Part shown: positions 44,079-54,510 of the stretch, piece after piece
How positions within the stretch are numbered: position 1 is the stretch's first letter
Layout: the number at the start of each line of letters is the position of its first letter
Origin: Salvia splendens
Lineage: Eukaryota > Streptophyta > Magnoliopsida > Lamiales > Lamiaceae
Direction: 5' to 3'
Length of the DNA: 64,000 bases
NCBI RefSeq assembly: GCF_004379255.2
Contig: NC_056049.1
Coordinates: 3,410,001 to 3,474,000, forward strand
The notes under the pieces: generated by a model
Database searches by the model: none
Seen by the model: only the letters and a program-made list of their open reading frames with translations
Told to the model about the DNA's origin: nothing
Translations under genes and position numbers: made by a program

Positions 44079-45217
44079 AGGAGAAGAGATAATGTGGCAA
44101 AAAATGCCCAAACATTTGGCCTAAATTGAAAGTCAAATTGAAAGTCAAAATCAGTAATGCGATTATAATAATATATCACACACTCACTTATCTGCCGCTT
44201 CAGCACCACCCTGCCTCCGCGCCGCCTCCAACGTCCGCCGCGGCCGCCCCTTCCCCGACCAATAATTTCTCTGCACATATACATACGCACACGACGCCGG
44301 TGCGGGCCTCCCACGTCCCACGCGACTATCTCAGTTCTTCTTATCTTCCTTCAACCTCCATGGAAATGTATTTGAGCTTGAATCCCAACTCCAAACCTTG
44401 TGAAATTAAGGTATCATCTCATTCAAATCTCTTCAATTGATGATGGAATTGAATAATTGGATAGGTTATATGCACTGAAAATTAAATATTGATATGGATT
44501 ATGTTAGAACCGAAAATTTTAGTGTTCATAACTTTGAGGATTCCGATTTCTAGGGTTTTGTTGAAATTGAGCATAGAAATTTGCAATTAGGATTAGTTTT
44601 TGATGTTATGTGCATGAATAATGAGTTAAGTGTGGACACTCTAACTTCGTTCGGTGTTAATTGAAGATGGTACAGTAAGTATAATCTTAGTAGGTGTAGT
44701 GTATTATACAAACCTCTTATGTTTTTACTATTAAATTAACAAAAATTTGGAAAGTTTATGATCGATATAGATATAGATATAGATTGTCTCTTGAATGTTT
44801 TTCATTCGAGGCTAAATTTCATCAAGACCTTTTTCATATTTGTCGAATAAAAAAATCTGGAAAATTGTTTTTGATGTGAATTGTCTGACGGTAAATATAA
44901 TCATATTTTGTGGTTTTCTCATCTTATCGGTTTGCCTATGACGTGTTCGACTAAATTCAGAAGAAAGTTATTGGATGTTTGTTAAATTATAGGTGGATTT
45001 ATTTAAATTATTGTTTATGAGTTCTCATTGCTTAATGCAGAATATGCCTTGAAGATCGTTGAGGTCGCTAGAGTACCTCGAATGGTGTCCACACATGTAC
45101 TGAGTTCTTGTCGGTTGGGATTTTAATAGAGGTGCCTTTTCGGGCTTGCCCCCTCCGTTATCGTTAAAGTTTCTTCTTCCCTATCCGGGAGATAGTGAAT
45201 CGTGTGAGGAATTAGGT
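44079..45217 (+). promoter_or_regulatory. promoter and 5' leader of the 735-aa PPR gene, with predicted uORF
   Basis: A GC-rich block at about 44190-44410 ends in the donor AAG|GTATCA, and CTTAATGCAG|AATATGCC gives an acceptor at 45041. If these are joined, the leader contains a short upstream frame from ATG 44360 to TGA 45052 (20 codons, MEMYLSLNPNSKPCEIKNMP). Splicing is predicted by consensus only. The rest of the segment is AT-rich intron-like sequence. Confidence 0.4.
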
Positions 45218-47425
45218 ATGGTGTTGCCATTGATGCGAAAGAACCTGTCGCTATTTCTGAAGCGAAAAAATCCCATACAAAACAAGTTTTTCACCACAAA
45301 CCTAGTCTTAAATCCTAATTGCACTAAACTCCAAGAGGTAGACCAGGTGGAAACCCAAATCACATCTCTATGTCAAAAACCCAACTCATTGGTAAATTTG
45401 CAGAATGCATGTTCTCTATTTGAGCAATCTGTGGAAATGGGTGTCATTCCATCGGGGCCTTCCAGCGATCTTCTTTTGCAAACCCTTGTCAAGAACAAGA
45501 AGCACAATTTGGCTCTTAGTATTTATAGGAAGATGGTGTGTTCTGGGGCTTTACCAAGATATTTGTCATTATCGGCTTTGGTTGAGTGCTTGGTACATCT
45601 CTCCGCACCCCATTTGGCTCTGGGGGCAATTGGGTTGATGTTGAAGCAAGGCTACACCATTAATCTATATATCGCCAATGTCGTGTTGAATGGCCTTTGT
45701 TCTAATGGATTTGTGGTTGATGCTGAGGAATTTTTAGGTGAGATGGATAGGAATCACGTGTCTCCAGATATAGTTAGCTTTAATACTTTGATAAAAGGGT
45801 TGCACCGGGAGAAGAGATTAGATGAAGCTATGAATATGAAGAGAAGAATGGAGTCTGCAAATATTGCTCCCAATTTGATCACATATAACATTCTGATGGA
45901 TGCTCATTTTGTGGTGGATCGTGTGGATGGAGCAATGATGTTGTTGGAAGAGATGAGGATGAAAGGGTTGGAACCTGATGTTTTCTTCTATGACACACTT
46001 ATAAATGGTTTTTGCCGTAAAGGTGATGTTAGTAGAGCGCGTGAGATTTTGAATCTTATGTCAGATAAAGGACTTTCTCCGGATAGAGTTTCTTACACTT
46101 GCTTGATGCGTGGTTTCTGCCAGAAGGGGAATCTAAAGGAAGTGAAGCGCTTGTTCAATGAAATGTTAAAAAATTGCATCCGCCCTGATGCTGTTACGTT
46201 TGGAAGTATAATCGGCGGGCTTTGCCAAGTTGGGAATGTGGAGAAAGCAGTGGAGATGTTTAACTTTATGTTAGACAAGGGAGAAGAGCCAACTAATACA
46301 ATATATAACATTCTAATTGATGGATTATGCAAGGCAGGACAGTTCAGTGATGCTTTTAAGATTCTGGAAGTGATGGTGGAGAAGCAAAAGAATCCTGATA
46401 TTGTAACTTACAATACAGTATTAAGAGGCCTATGTGAAGTTGGGAAGGTTGATGCTGCTGTCAAACTTTATAAATCTATGGTATCAAAGACAAATCATGT
46501 TGATCCTGATTCTTGGACTATTTGTACCCTAGTCAAAGGGCTGTGCATGGAAGGCCATCTTGGAATGGCAGAACAAATTATTCGTGGCATGACTAAACAG
46601 AATAAGCCAACTGATGTTGCACCATACACTGTGCTAATTGGAGCTTATCTGAAGGAAGGAAAGGTTCAGAAAGCGCTAATCACCTGGAAGGCTATTTTGC
46701 AGTCGGGGTCCATTCCCGATTCGAGGTCTTATAGTGCTCTTATAAATGGTTTATGCAAATGTAGCCGAATGAACATTGCAAAAGGTATTTTTAACAAAAT
46801 GAGAACCGCGGGTCCCAGTCCTACCTCGTTTGACTACAACTTGTTGATGGCCGCCTTATGTAGGGAGGGTAGTTTGGACCAAGCTGGAGCTTTGTTTAGA
46901 GATATGGTTGGTGGTAGTTGTGAACCAGATGTTGTCTCATTCAACATAATGATCGAGTCCGCCATAAAAGCAGGGAATATTGAGTTTGCCAATGAGCTAG
47001 TGGGTGATATGCAGCATAAGGGTCTGCGTCCTGATGCATTGACATTTTCTGTTTTGATTAATAGCTTTTCGAAATTAAGAATGATGGCAGAAGCCAAATC
47101 GTTGTTTGAAAAGATGAAAGCTGCTGGCTTCCTGCCACATTCCGTTGTTTATGATTCTTTGCTCAAAGGCTTGAAAGCAGTGGGCAATGCAGAAGAAATA
47201 ATCAATTTGATTCAGGAAATGGCAGAAGCAGGTGTTGCTCTTGATGATGAACTGACTTCTACAATATTGACGTGCATATGCGATTTACCTGAAGGCCATA
47301 ATATTTCACAGCTTCTACCAAGTTTTACTAGAAAGAATATAGATGGTGGTAGCATCCCACCCGACGAGTTGTTAAGGAATCTCCAAAATGTCTTTCCCAT
47401 GCTTCAAACTTCAAGCCCCTCTTGA
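45218..47425 (+). CDS. P-type PPR protein, 735 aa
   Basis: A single-exon protein starting MVLPLMRKNLSLFLKRKN; the upstream frame is open without an ATG, so 45218 is used. The first 50 residues are basic and Ser/Asn rich, consistent with an organelle presequence (mitochondrion more likely). About 16 tandem 35-residue PPR units follow, with classic forms such as PDIVSFNTLIKGLHREKRLD, PNLITYNILMDAHFVVDRVD and PDSRSYSALINGLCKCSRMN. The tail DDELTSTILTCICDLPEG resembles the Arabidopsis At4g28010 group. P-type PPR proteins bind specific organelle RNAs and control their processing or stability. No E or DYW domain. No frameshift. The target RNA cannot be told from the sequence. Confidence 0.92.
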   Translation: MVLPLMRKNLSLFLKRKNPIQNKFFTTNLVLNPNCTKLQEVDQVETQITSLCQKPNSLVNLQNACSLFEQSVEMGVIPSGPSSDLLLQTLVKNKKHNLALSIYRKMVCSGALPRYLSLSALVECLVHLSAPHLALGAIGLMLKQGYTINLYIANVVLNGLCSNGFVVDAEEFLGEMDRNHVSPDIVSFNTLIKGLHREKRLDEAMNMKRRMESANIAPNLITYNILMDAHFVVDRVDGAMMLLEEMRMKGLEPDVFFYDTLINGFCRKGDVSRAREILNLMSDKGLSPDRVSYTCLMRGFCQKGNLKEVKRLFNEMLKNCIRPDAVTFGSIIGGLCQVGNVEKAVEMFNFMLDKGEEPTNTIYNILIDGLCKAGQFSDAFKILEVMVEKQKNPDIVTYNTVLRGLCEVGKVDAAVKLYKSMVSKTNHVDPDSWTICTLVKGLCMEGHLGMAEQIIRGMTKQNKPTDVAPYTVLIGAYLKEGKVQKALITWKAILQSGSIPDSRSYSALINGLCKCSRMNIAKGIFNKMRTAGPSPTSFDYNLLMAALCREGSLDQAGALFRDMVGGSCEPDVVSFNIMIESAIKAGNIEFANELVGDMQHKGLRPDALTFSVLINSFSKLRMMAEAKSLFEKMKAAGFLPHSVVYDSLLKGLKAVGNAEEIINLIQEMAEAGVALDDELTSTILTCICDLPEGHNISQLLPSFTRKNIDGGSIPPDELLRNLQNVFPMLQTSSPS

Positions 47426-47519
47426 ATCTGATGCTTCTGGACTCAGGTACACTCCGTTTATTACTACTACTATTTGTTACCTGTATACCGAATGTGTAAA
47501 TTAAAAACGACCTTTCTAG

Positions 47520-48100
47520 ATCATCGAGGGATACTTAACAAGGACTGGGCAAGAACCCGGCAGTTGTCAAGAACGAGGCGTTGCAAGTGAGCCCTTTGCT
47601 TCCTCCTCCACCGTCATCCAAGAATCCAGTAAGTTAAGATTCTTCCAGGGTCGAATATCTCAGCAGCGACACGTATGAGGCAGAACGATCTCCTAAAGCA
47701 TTGGGATCTGCAAGTGCTCTGGTGCCAGCTCATTCAAGCAACCAGAAGTCGACTCCTCCCCCAAGTCCGACAGTGTCTTCCCCTCCCCCTGATAATTTCA
47801 TATAACGAACCTGCCCCTGCAAGAAAATCAGCTGAAAATTTGTCTGCTGTTCCTTGGGATGTTCCACCAGGCAACCTTCTGCCTTCACCTTCTAGGTACA
47901 GCCAGGGGCAACAGTTTTTTGAGGAAGGTCAGACTCCTTGTGGCGGGCCACGTCTCATTCGAGTAGAGGATCATGCTGTTCGTCTGCTAGTCTAGCTGGC
48001 CAAACCCAGTATCTCTCAATCAAACACCAGCTCCACTTAAGCCAGAAAAGAGTGAAGATGCCCTCTTCAGTGACCCCAAACTGAACTGGTTTTGTTAGGG
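47520..48100 (+). pseudogene. TOM1-LIKE (TOL, VHS/GAT) protein C-terminal remnant
   Basis: Several frames together spell the proline-rich C-terminal region of plant TOL proteins (ubiquitin-binding ESCRT-0-like sorting adaptors). One frame has LLPPPPSSK and EYLSSDTYEAERSPKALGS. The next has NEPAPARKSAENLSAVPWDV and SRYSQGQQFFEEGQTP. A third has GQTQYLS followed, after a further shift, by APLKPEKSEDALFSD and a TAG. At least three frame changes and one in-frame stop separate the pieces, and the VHS and GAT domains are absent. It lies directly downstream of the PPR gene on the same strand and is probably present in its 3' transcript region. It is unrelated to TOM1 at 29.8 kb despite the name. Confidence 0.72.
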
Positions 48101-48807
48101 AACTGATATGCACACACTGCTTGCTGCCTGCACATCATTGTGACTTCCGAGATGAGGTTGTGATTCTGTGTGTTTCATTTTGTCACTCTCCTTTAGTAAT
48201 ATAGGGAGTAGTACTTCAATTGCGTTTCTCTGTTTTTCTTTTTGTCACTTTCCTTCTTCAATTCGGCTTCCATTCTAGTAGTGCTTCTATAATACAACAT
48301 TATTTGTGGTTTGCAGCTTGCTAGTTTAATTTGTTTTATAGTTTCATTTTTTTCGAAGCTAGGTTCATGCACCAATATAAATCCATTTTTCCCAATTAAG
48401 AATTCAACATTTTCTAATCATAATAAATGAACTATTTTCTTTTATGAATACTCACTTTCTTTAGGAAGACGCACTTTCTTTGTTGGAACCGCGCAAAATT
48501 CTCGAAAGGGGGCGGTTAAGGAAGAACAGCGGTTAGGCGAGGCGGGCTTAAGTCTTTGCTTCTCGAATACCTGAATTCTGATTCCCATGAAAGCTGAATT
48601 TCTTAATTTTTTAAATTGTTTTATAAGAAAAATCACTTTAGTTAGCATTTTTTTGGTATGCATTTCTTTTCATAAAATATTGCAATTGACACTTAATTTT
48701 CTTTTCATAATAGTAATTTTTTAGCTAGCATAGGAAATATAGTTTTATTTTTGTAATTTAGTTTTTCACAAAAATAATTTACAATATGCATTTAATTTTT
48801 TATTAAG
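48101..48807. other. AT-rich intergenic DNA
   Basis: No gene recognised. A short GC-richer segment at about 48480-48560 stands out but has no clear coding frame. Confidence 0.4.
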
Positions 48808-48810
48808 TAA

Positions 48811-50773
48811 GAGCATCAGCAGTGGCGGACGTCACCGCGGAATTCCCACCGGCGTGCGGGAATTCCGTGGCGGACGTCCGCCATTTAGCGTGGCATGCAC
48901 GGATACGGAATTCCGTCGAGGAATTCGCAGTTCCGCGGCGTTCCGCGGAATTCCGCGGGGAATTCCGTGCGGACGTCCGCCATTGCATTGACTCCCACAG
49001 ACGTCCGAGCGAAATTCCCGTTTATTGCATTAAATGTTTTTTTTTTAAAATTTCTATAAATACGTCCCGTTGAACTTCATTTCATTCGCACCACTTGTAT
49101 TAACGAGTATCTCTCTCTAAAAATACCTTTCTTTCGAAGAACAATGGAGCACCACGATAGCGATTCCCCCGCCTCGAGCGAGTCACCGGCGCCGCATTTT
49201 CCATCGGCGGGAGTACGCCGATGTCCGCTGTGATGCCTCAAATGCCGGGGATGATGCCCCAATCTCAATGCCATCGGGAATGATGCACGGGTACTACAAC
49301 ATGTACCCACAGTGGTATGGGATGATGCCCCAGATGCCCTGGGCGAGTACTGGAATGATGCCCCATATGCCGGGGATGATGATGTCCGGGATGATGCAGG
49401 GATCGCTTGTCGCTGCGGGGGGAGTAGGCAGGGGGTCCGCTAATCGCCGATGGACAACGTCTATCGACCCTATATGGACCTACTGTCGACGGACAACCCG
49501 CCGAGTTCTCCTCTCGAGACTCAGTTCACTGGCAATGACACGTTCTCGCTCGAGGAGTTGGGGCTTTCTCCGATCCGGGATTCTCCCACCGACGCATCAC
49601 CGGCGACAGTGAGGAGCGAGGGAGGGGCAGGGGACGGGGCATCCCGGTGTACAGTGGTGAGGTGGGGGCCGCTGAGGTGGGGGAGGGATCCAGCGGGAAC
49701 AGGAGGACCGTCTGGATCATGGACGAGTGCGTCGCGCTGGCGAAGGCGTGGATCAGTGTAGTGGAGGATCCATACGTCGGGGCAAACCAGCACATCGACC
49801 GGATGTGGTGGCGCATTAGCCAAAGCTACCTCCAGTTCAAACCGCCAGGGGGGAAGCCTCACAACGCATAGCAATGCCGGAAACAGTGGGATCGGTTGAA
49901 GAGACAGCTCAGCCGATTTGCCGGCATTTACACAAACAACCTCCGCTCGACAACCAGCAACATGTCTGCTGAGGATGTGAAGCTGTTGTCTCATCAGCAG
50001 TTCCCCGACGCTGACAAGGGCTTTGGGGAATTCAAATATTGGTCGGTGTATCTTATGGTGCAGTCCTCGCCCAAGTTCAATGCGGGTGTTGAATCTGGCT
50101 GGCCGAAGTGGACGAAGATCAGCGCATCCGGAGAGTATAGTAGCAGTGCTGGTTTCGCGGAACTCCCGCCCGCCCCCCCCGAGGTAGAGTTCCCTACACC
50201 CACATCGTCGGCCCGCCGCCGTCGCCTGGTTGGGCAAAAGTCTGCAGTGCGGATGTCGAGGGGAAGCACCAGCGGATCTGCCGAGGCCCAATCGGAAGCA
50301 CCCCCCCCCCAAAACGATCCCGAGAACCCTCATTCGCCCGCATCGCGCCACATGAAATCTTGTTACGTGCGATGGTTGAATGGCGCCAAGCAACCGACCC
50401 CAATTACAAGCGGAAGTTTAAACCCCTCCTCAACAGTATGCGGCGCGATTTGGGGTTAGACGAGATGTCGGATAGCGACGGCAAGGGGGCGGCGGCGGGG
50501 ATGGCGATGGGGAATCCGAGGAGTGAGAAGCCGGTTTTTATTTTAATAATAATGTACTTTTTTTTAGTAATTATTTATTTTTTTTATAATGAAGTATGTT
50601 TGCATTTTCTCCGGAAATTGTTTAATTTTTGCATTTGTGAATTTTTTTTATTGTTGGAAGTCCGTCGGGAATTCCGTCACTGTGAAGTGAGATGTCCGTA
50701 TGACGTGGCAGGAGATGTTTTTGGGAATTCCGCGGGAAATTCTGCCGGGAGCTCCGTGCCACTGTTGATGCTC
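48811..50773. mobile_element. Harbinger-type element carrying only an ORF1-like gene
   Basis: The left end is GAGCATCAGCAGTGGCGGA and the reverse complement of the right end is GAGCATCAACAGTGGCACGG. TAA flanks both ends (48808-48810 and 50774-50776). The termini also share GGACGTCCGC and GGAATTCCGC words in both orientations. The 1963-bp element contains a broken Myb/trihelix-like gene and no transposase, so it would depend on a partner element. Confidence 0.8.
49144..50460 (+). pseudogene. Harbinger ORF1 (Myb/trihelix-like) gene, frameshifted
   Basis: It starts MEHHDSDSPASSESPAP, then shifts frame into a Met/Pro-rich repeat (GMMPHMPGMMMSGMM), then MDNVYRPYMDLLSTDNPPSS. Next comes the DNA-binding-like domain (RRTVWIMDECVALAKAWISV, MWWRISQSYLQF, stop at 49869, QCRKQWDRLKRQLSRFAGIY). 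It ends with a Ser/Pro-rich part. This is the pattern of Harbinger accessory proteins often mislabelled in plant databases as GST T3-like. At least three frameshifts and one stop show it is dead. Confidence 0.75.
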
Positions 50774-50799
50774 TAAGAACTAAGAAGTCATTCTTCACT

Positions 50800-51226
50800 A
50801 CTGACAAATCATAATAGGAATGGGAAGAGGCATTTGTCAATATGATGTGGCAACCTGCAAATGAAACATTATTCAACTTATCCGATTACTCCTTCCGATA
50901 ACCATAGCCTCTCATTTATTTTCGGCACATGTTTTAAGAAATGCTAAAAAAAGTGGGTGAAAAAAAATAAGTGGAATTTGAATTCCACTTATATATACTT
51001 ATTAGTTTTAAATGAAATGTGAGTGAAAAAGTTAAAATAATGTCTGATCCTATTACCATTTATAATAAAGTGAACCGACACTCCTATTCGCGGACAGATG
51101 GAATATTAAATTGACCAGTTGTGTATCTATGTCATACCCAGTGTGAAACTTGAGCAGCGACCATTTGGAGCCTGGAATTAACCGGATTTCATATTGCTTG
51201 TATTTTGTGGGATTCCAATCCGATGT
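50800..51226 (+). pseudogene. ghost copy of TOM1 intron 9 and 3'UTR sequence
   Basis: Blocks match TOM1 non-coding DNA in order. GGCATTTGTCAATATGATGT and CATTATTCAACTTATCC match TOM1 intron 9 at about 33490-33535. CATACCCAGTGTGAAACTTG with GAGCAGCGACCAT matches 33610-33640. TTTCATATTGCTTGTATTTT matches the TOM1 3'UTR at about 34230-34260. The intervening TOM1 exons 10-11 are missing, and a decayed Stowaway-like insert interrupts it at about 50889-51103. It is the same strand as TOM1. Probably the remains of a duplicated TOM1 gene. Confidence 0.6.
50889..51103. mobile_element. degenerate Stowaway-like MITE
   Basis: The left end is CTCCTTCCGATAACC and the right end is CGGACAGATGGAA, preceded by TA at 50887-50888. 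The ends are a weak match to the Stowaway consensus. The ATAAGTGGAATT and AATTCCACTTAT words inside are self-complementary. Confidence 0.45.
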
Positions 51227-51229
51227 TAA

Positions 51230-51720
51230 GAGTACTCACAATAAGGCACCAATCGGCACCTATTGCACACCTATCGCCGATCGGCGACTGCCGTAGGGAC
51301 GTCCGCATCCGCACGCAGTTGGTGGTCTGATCTGCCCCTATTGCGTGTCAATAAGCTCGTCGATCCCTTTTCACAATTTCCCCTATCAAAACCTCTTCTC
51401 CTATTTCATATTCGTCACCCGAATTTATCTCTTATCTCTCCTACACTTTCTTTCTCTAAAATAACAGTGATCAAGACCTATTTGATGAGCTCTTTTCGCG
51501 AACCTTATGGGACGTGACAAGGCACGAACTGGAACGACGCGCGCAAGTAGAGAGCAGCCAGCAATCCCTAGGTCGATCTGACGTCGACACACGGTCATTC
51601 GTGACCATGCATGTTGGGGCTGCCCAACAACTGTTTTTGGACTACTTTGTCTATGAGCCACGGTGGGGGCCGGTGGTTCTTCGTCGGCGTTTTAGAATGC
51701 GTGAAAACTTTGGTAACTTC
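51230..51720 (+). pseudogene. Harbinger transposase N-terminal fragment
   Basis: The frame from about 51514 reads ERRAQVESSQQ, then AAQQLFLDYFVYEPRWGPVV and LRRRFRMRENF. This fits the N-terminal helical region of Harbinger transposases (DYF, then a P and RRRFRM). The catalytic DDE part is missing. A GAGTACTCACAATAAGG sequence after TAA at 51227-51229 may be the left terminus. No right terminus was found. Confidence 0.55.
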
Positions 51721-52026
51721 TTTTTTAGCCTCGTTCTCTACTTATATATTACTACTACTATATTTTCTCTCTTTTTATCTTATTTTGTCAATTGTATATT
51801 AAAATCTTTGTCGTTCTAAATGTTCATATTTTAATGCAAGAAATGAATATATTTTTCTCTTTTTCCTTTCTTATTTTGTCATGTCCCTCTGTAAGTGAGA
51901 CGTATTTCTTTTTAGGTTGTCCTACTATAAGGTGAGACATTTTCTTTTATGGTAAAAAATAAAAATTTATATCTCTCTTACTTTTTCATTTTATTTTTTT
52001 TCATTCTTTAAAAATCTGTACCCAAA

Positions 52027-52226
52027 GGGGTGTTCGGTTGACAAGATTAAATCTCATGATAAAATATGTATCATGTTTGGTTCATAAGATTGAACCTCAC
52101 AACTTAATCCTAGATGGATAGTCTCATGATAATTAATCATATCCTCCCCCTCCAACTCAAATAATCTTACAACTTAATCCTAGATAGATAGTCTCATGAT
52201 ATTAGTCACGGCAACCGAACGAAGAA
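52027..52226. mobile_element. Tourist/Harbinger-like MITE
   Basis: The left end GGGGTGTTCGGTTGAC and the reverse complement of the right end TTCGTTCGGTTGCCGTG share TGTTCGGTTG-like sequence. The inside has a repeated CTTAATCCTAGATNGATAGT block and several ATCATGA words. The flanking duplication is not clear. Confidence 0.55.
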
Positions 52227-52912
52227 ATATCTCATATCTAATGGGAATGAGGAAGTATTTTTAAACACATTTAGTCCAATAAAACTACTACATTCATCCT
52301 AAGGTAGTTGAATCGTATTTTTTTTTTCAAGATAGTTGGGTCATTTTTTTATTATCACTCTTGTTATATTATCTGTTTGTCCATTTTAATTTTTTATTTA
52401 ATTTTTAATAAATTAATTTCTTAAATTATGTGGGAAAAAAAATAATTTGGGGCTGGGAGACGAGTGTGAAAAAAAAATTAACTTGGGGGTGGGAGACGAG
52501 GATGGACACAAAGTAGTAATTAAGAACTTGGGATTTGACACTACACTGCACACTGCACCCTTCATCAATTCCCGAAGCCGAGTTTCGATAAAAATAATCA
52601 TTAAGTCACACCGCCGAACTACCTATTTTCAATTATTCAAAAATGGATCTTTCACTCTTCATCAACTTCATGGCTCTTTATATACTCATCACCAATCATC
52701 CTTCTCAAATGCAGAAGGAGGCCGAAGTGGAAACGCAGCTAAGGCAATGAGTAGCAGCAAGGAGGGAACGTCGGAGTCCGACTATGAGTGGCAGAAATTT
52801 CCAATTCCTCAACCGCCGGTTAGTACCTTATATTCAAATCATTTCTTCTGTTTGCACTAATTTAATCACCATATGTGAAATAGCGCTACACAACTATTGT
52901 GTTTGTTGAGGA

Positions 52913-54144
52913 CTGCAAGGGTGGACGCAGAAAATTTTGATTGTATGGGTTTCACTATACTATCTCCGTCTTTTAAAAATAAAAACTATTTCTATTTTGG
53001 TTCAGACACTTAAAATTAGAAAGTTTCTATTTAAAGAAATTTTATTTTTCTCTAATGAAATAGAATTCATTCTCCACTAAGAATACTTTAATCGCTTTTT
53101 CTTTTTTATCTTTTCTTTTCTTTAATAATTGTTCAATAAAACATAATAATTGTTCAATAAAACATGTGTGGTTTCAAAAATTTCAATTTTTCACGAAAGT
53201 AGTATGCACTCCTATATAAATTTAGTTACAATTTTATACTTCATCCGTCCAATAAATATGAAACATTTGCTTTTCACCACGGGATTTTATGTAGTGATGT
53301 TTTGTGAGTTAAATAAGAGAGAATAAAGTAAGAGAGTGAAAAGTAGAGATAAAGTTATTTCTATTTTACGAAACGTTTCATTTTGAAATGGGACAAAAAA
53401 AAACATTTTATTTTTAATGGGACAGAGAGAGTACATAAAACTAGTTCAATACATAAATCAAAATGTTACCATAAAGTAGTAGGTAAAATTAATTCCATAT
53501 AATAAATCACAATATCCTATATAAATTTAGTTACAATTTTAATAAATATTTTTCATATTTTCATTTACTAATTTCATATACTAATTATTTACTAATTTCA
53601 CATAAGTACACATGAAAAATTATGAAAACTAAACAAAATTTTCCATAATAAAACTAAACAAAATTTTCCATAATTTAATCGACAATCATTTAGTTAAAAC
53701 TAAGTAATCAATTTAAAATTTTATGCCCATTAAACAAAAATCTAAATTAACAAATCACATTTTACTTTCTGTAACTAAATTAACACAACACATTTATTTC
53801 TCTATTATTAACCAAAGCCACATTTAAAAAGTACGACACGACAACTCCCGAGATAATAAAAAAAGCTTTTATTATAATAATATTATATTAATTTGATTAG
53901 AATTGTCTTCTTCCTCGCGCTTCAGCAGCCATGTTATTTTTTTTCCTCTGCAACTTTTTGTTCCCATGTTATTTCAGCCTTCCCATCATCTAATTTTCAA
54001 AGATTCAGTCTTCAACATCATTAATTTGGTGAGGGTTGATGAGGGTTATCGAAGATTTTGAAAATTTTTGAAGTAGAAAAATGATAGAAATTTTTTTTGG
54101 GTAAGGGCTTAAGCCCCCCCCACCTCTTAATGGGTCCGCCCCTG
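52913..54144. mobile_element. hAT-like non-autonomous element in the DUF1985 gene intron
   Basis: The left end reads CAAGGGTGGACGCAG, and the reverse complement of the right end CAGGGGCGGACCCAT matches it at 11 of 14 positions. TTGAGGA occurs just left (52906-52912) and just right (54145-54151), consistent with a 7-8 bp target duplication. The left terminus is offset by three bases. The interior is AT-rich with small tandem duplications (for example AATTGTTCAATAAAACAT twice near 53135) and holds a Stowaway MITE. Confidence 0.6.
53239..53431. mobile_element. Stowaway MITE nested in the hAT-like element
   Basis: The ends CTTCATCCGTCCAATAAATA and AATGGGACAGAGAGAG are Stowaway-like, with TA at 53237-53238 and 53432-53433. 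Confidence 0.75.
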
Positions 54145-54288
54145 TTGAGGAGTATCTTTGTTGCACTCCACATGCTCTACTAAATTACTAAATGCTTTCA
54201 GTTTAGTTTCTTCCCAAAAATTTTAACTCCACAAAACATTCCACCACTGACAAAAATTTGCCCAAAGAAATTTCAGTTTAGTTTGTTA

Positions 54289-54510
54289 CTCCCTCCGTCC
54301 CAGTTAAGATGACCCCTTTCGTTTTTCGCATGTGTTTTGTAAAAATTATAATAAATAGTTAAAGTGGAGGGAAAGTAAATTAAGAGAGTGAATAATATTG
54401 TAGAGACTCTCTTCTGCATAAATCTCTTATCTACTTTACTTTTCCTCAACTCTAACTATTTATTATGATTTTTACGAAACAAGTGTGCAAAACGAAATGG
54501 ATAGAAGGAG
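54289..54510. mobile_element. Stowaway MITE
   Basis: The left end is CTCCCTCCGTCCCAGTTAAG and the right end is GGATAGAAGGAG, with TA on both sides (54287-54288 and 54511-54512). The interior is largely self-complementary, for example AGTTAAAGTGGAGG and CCTCAACTCTAACT. Confidence 0.82.

Noticed and set aside
43963..44314. Minus-strand 117-aa frame as a gene
   Set aside because: It spans the Mutator-like TIR and the GC-rich PPR leader and has no recognisable motif.
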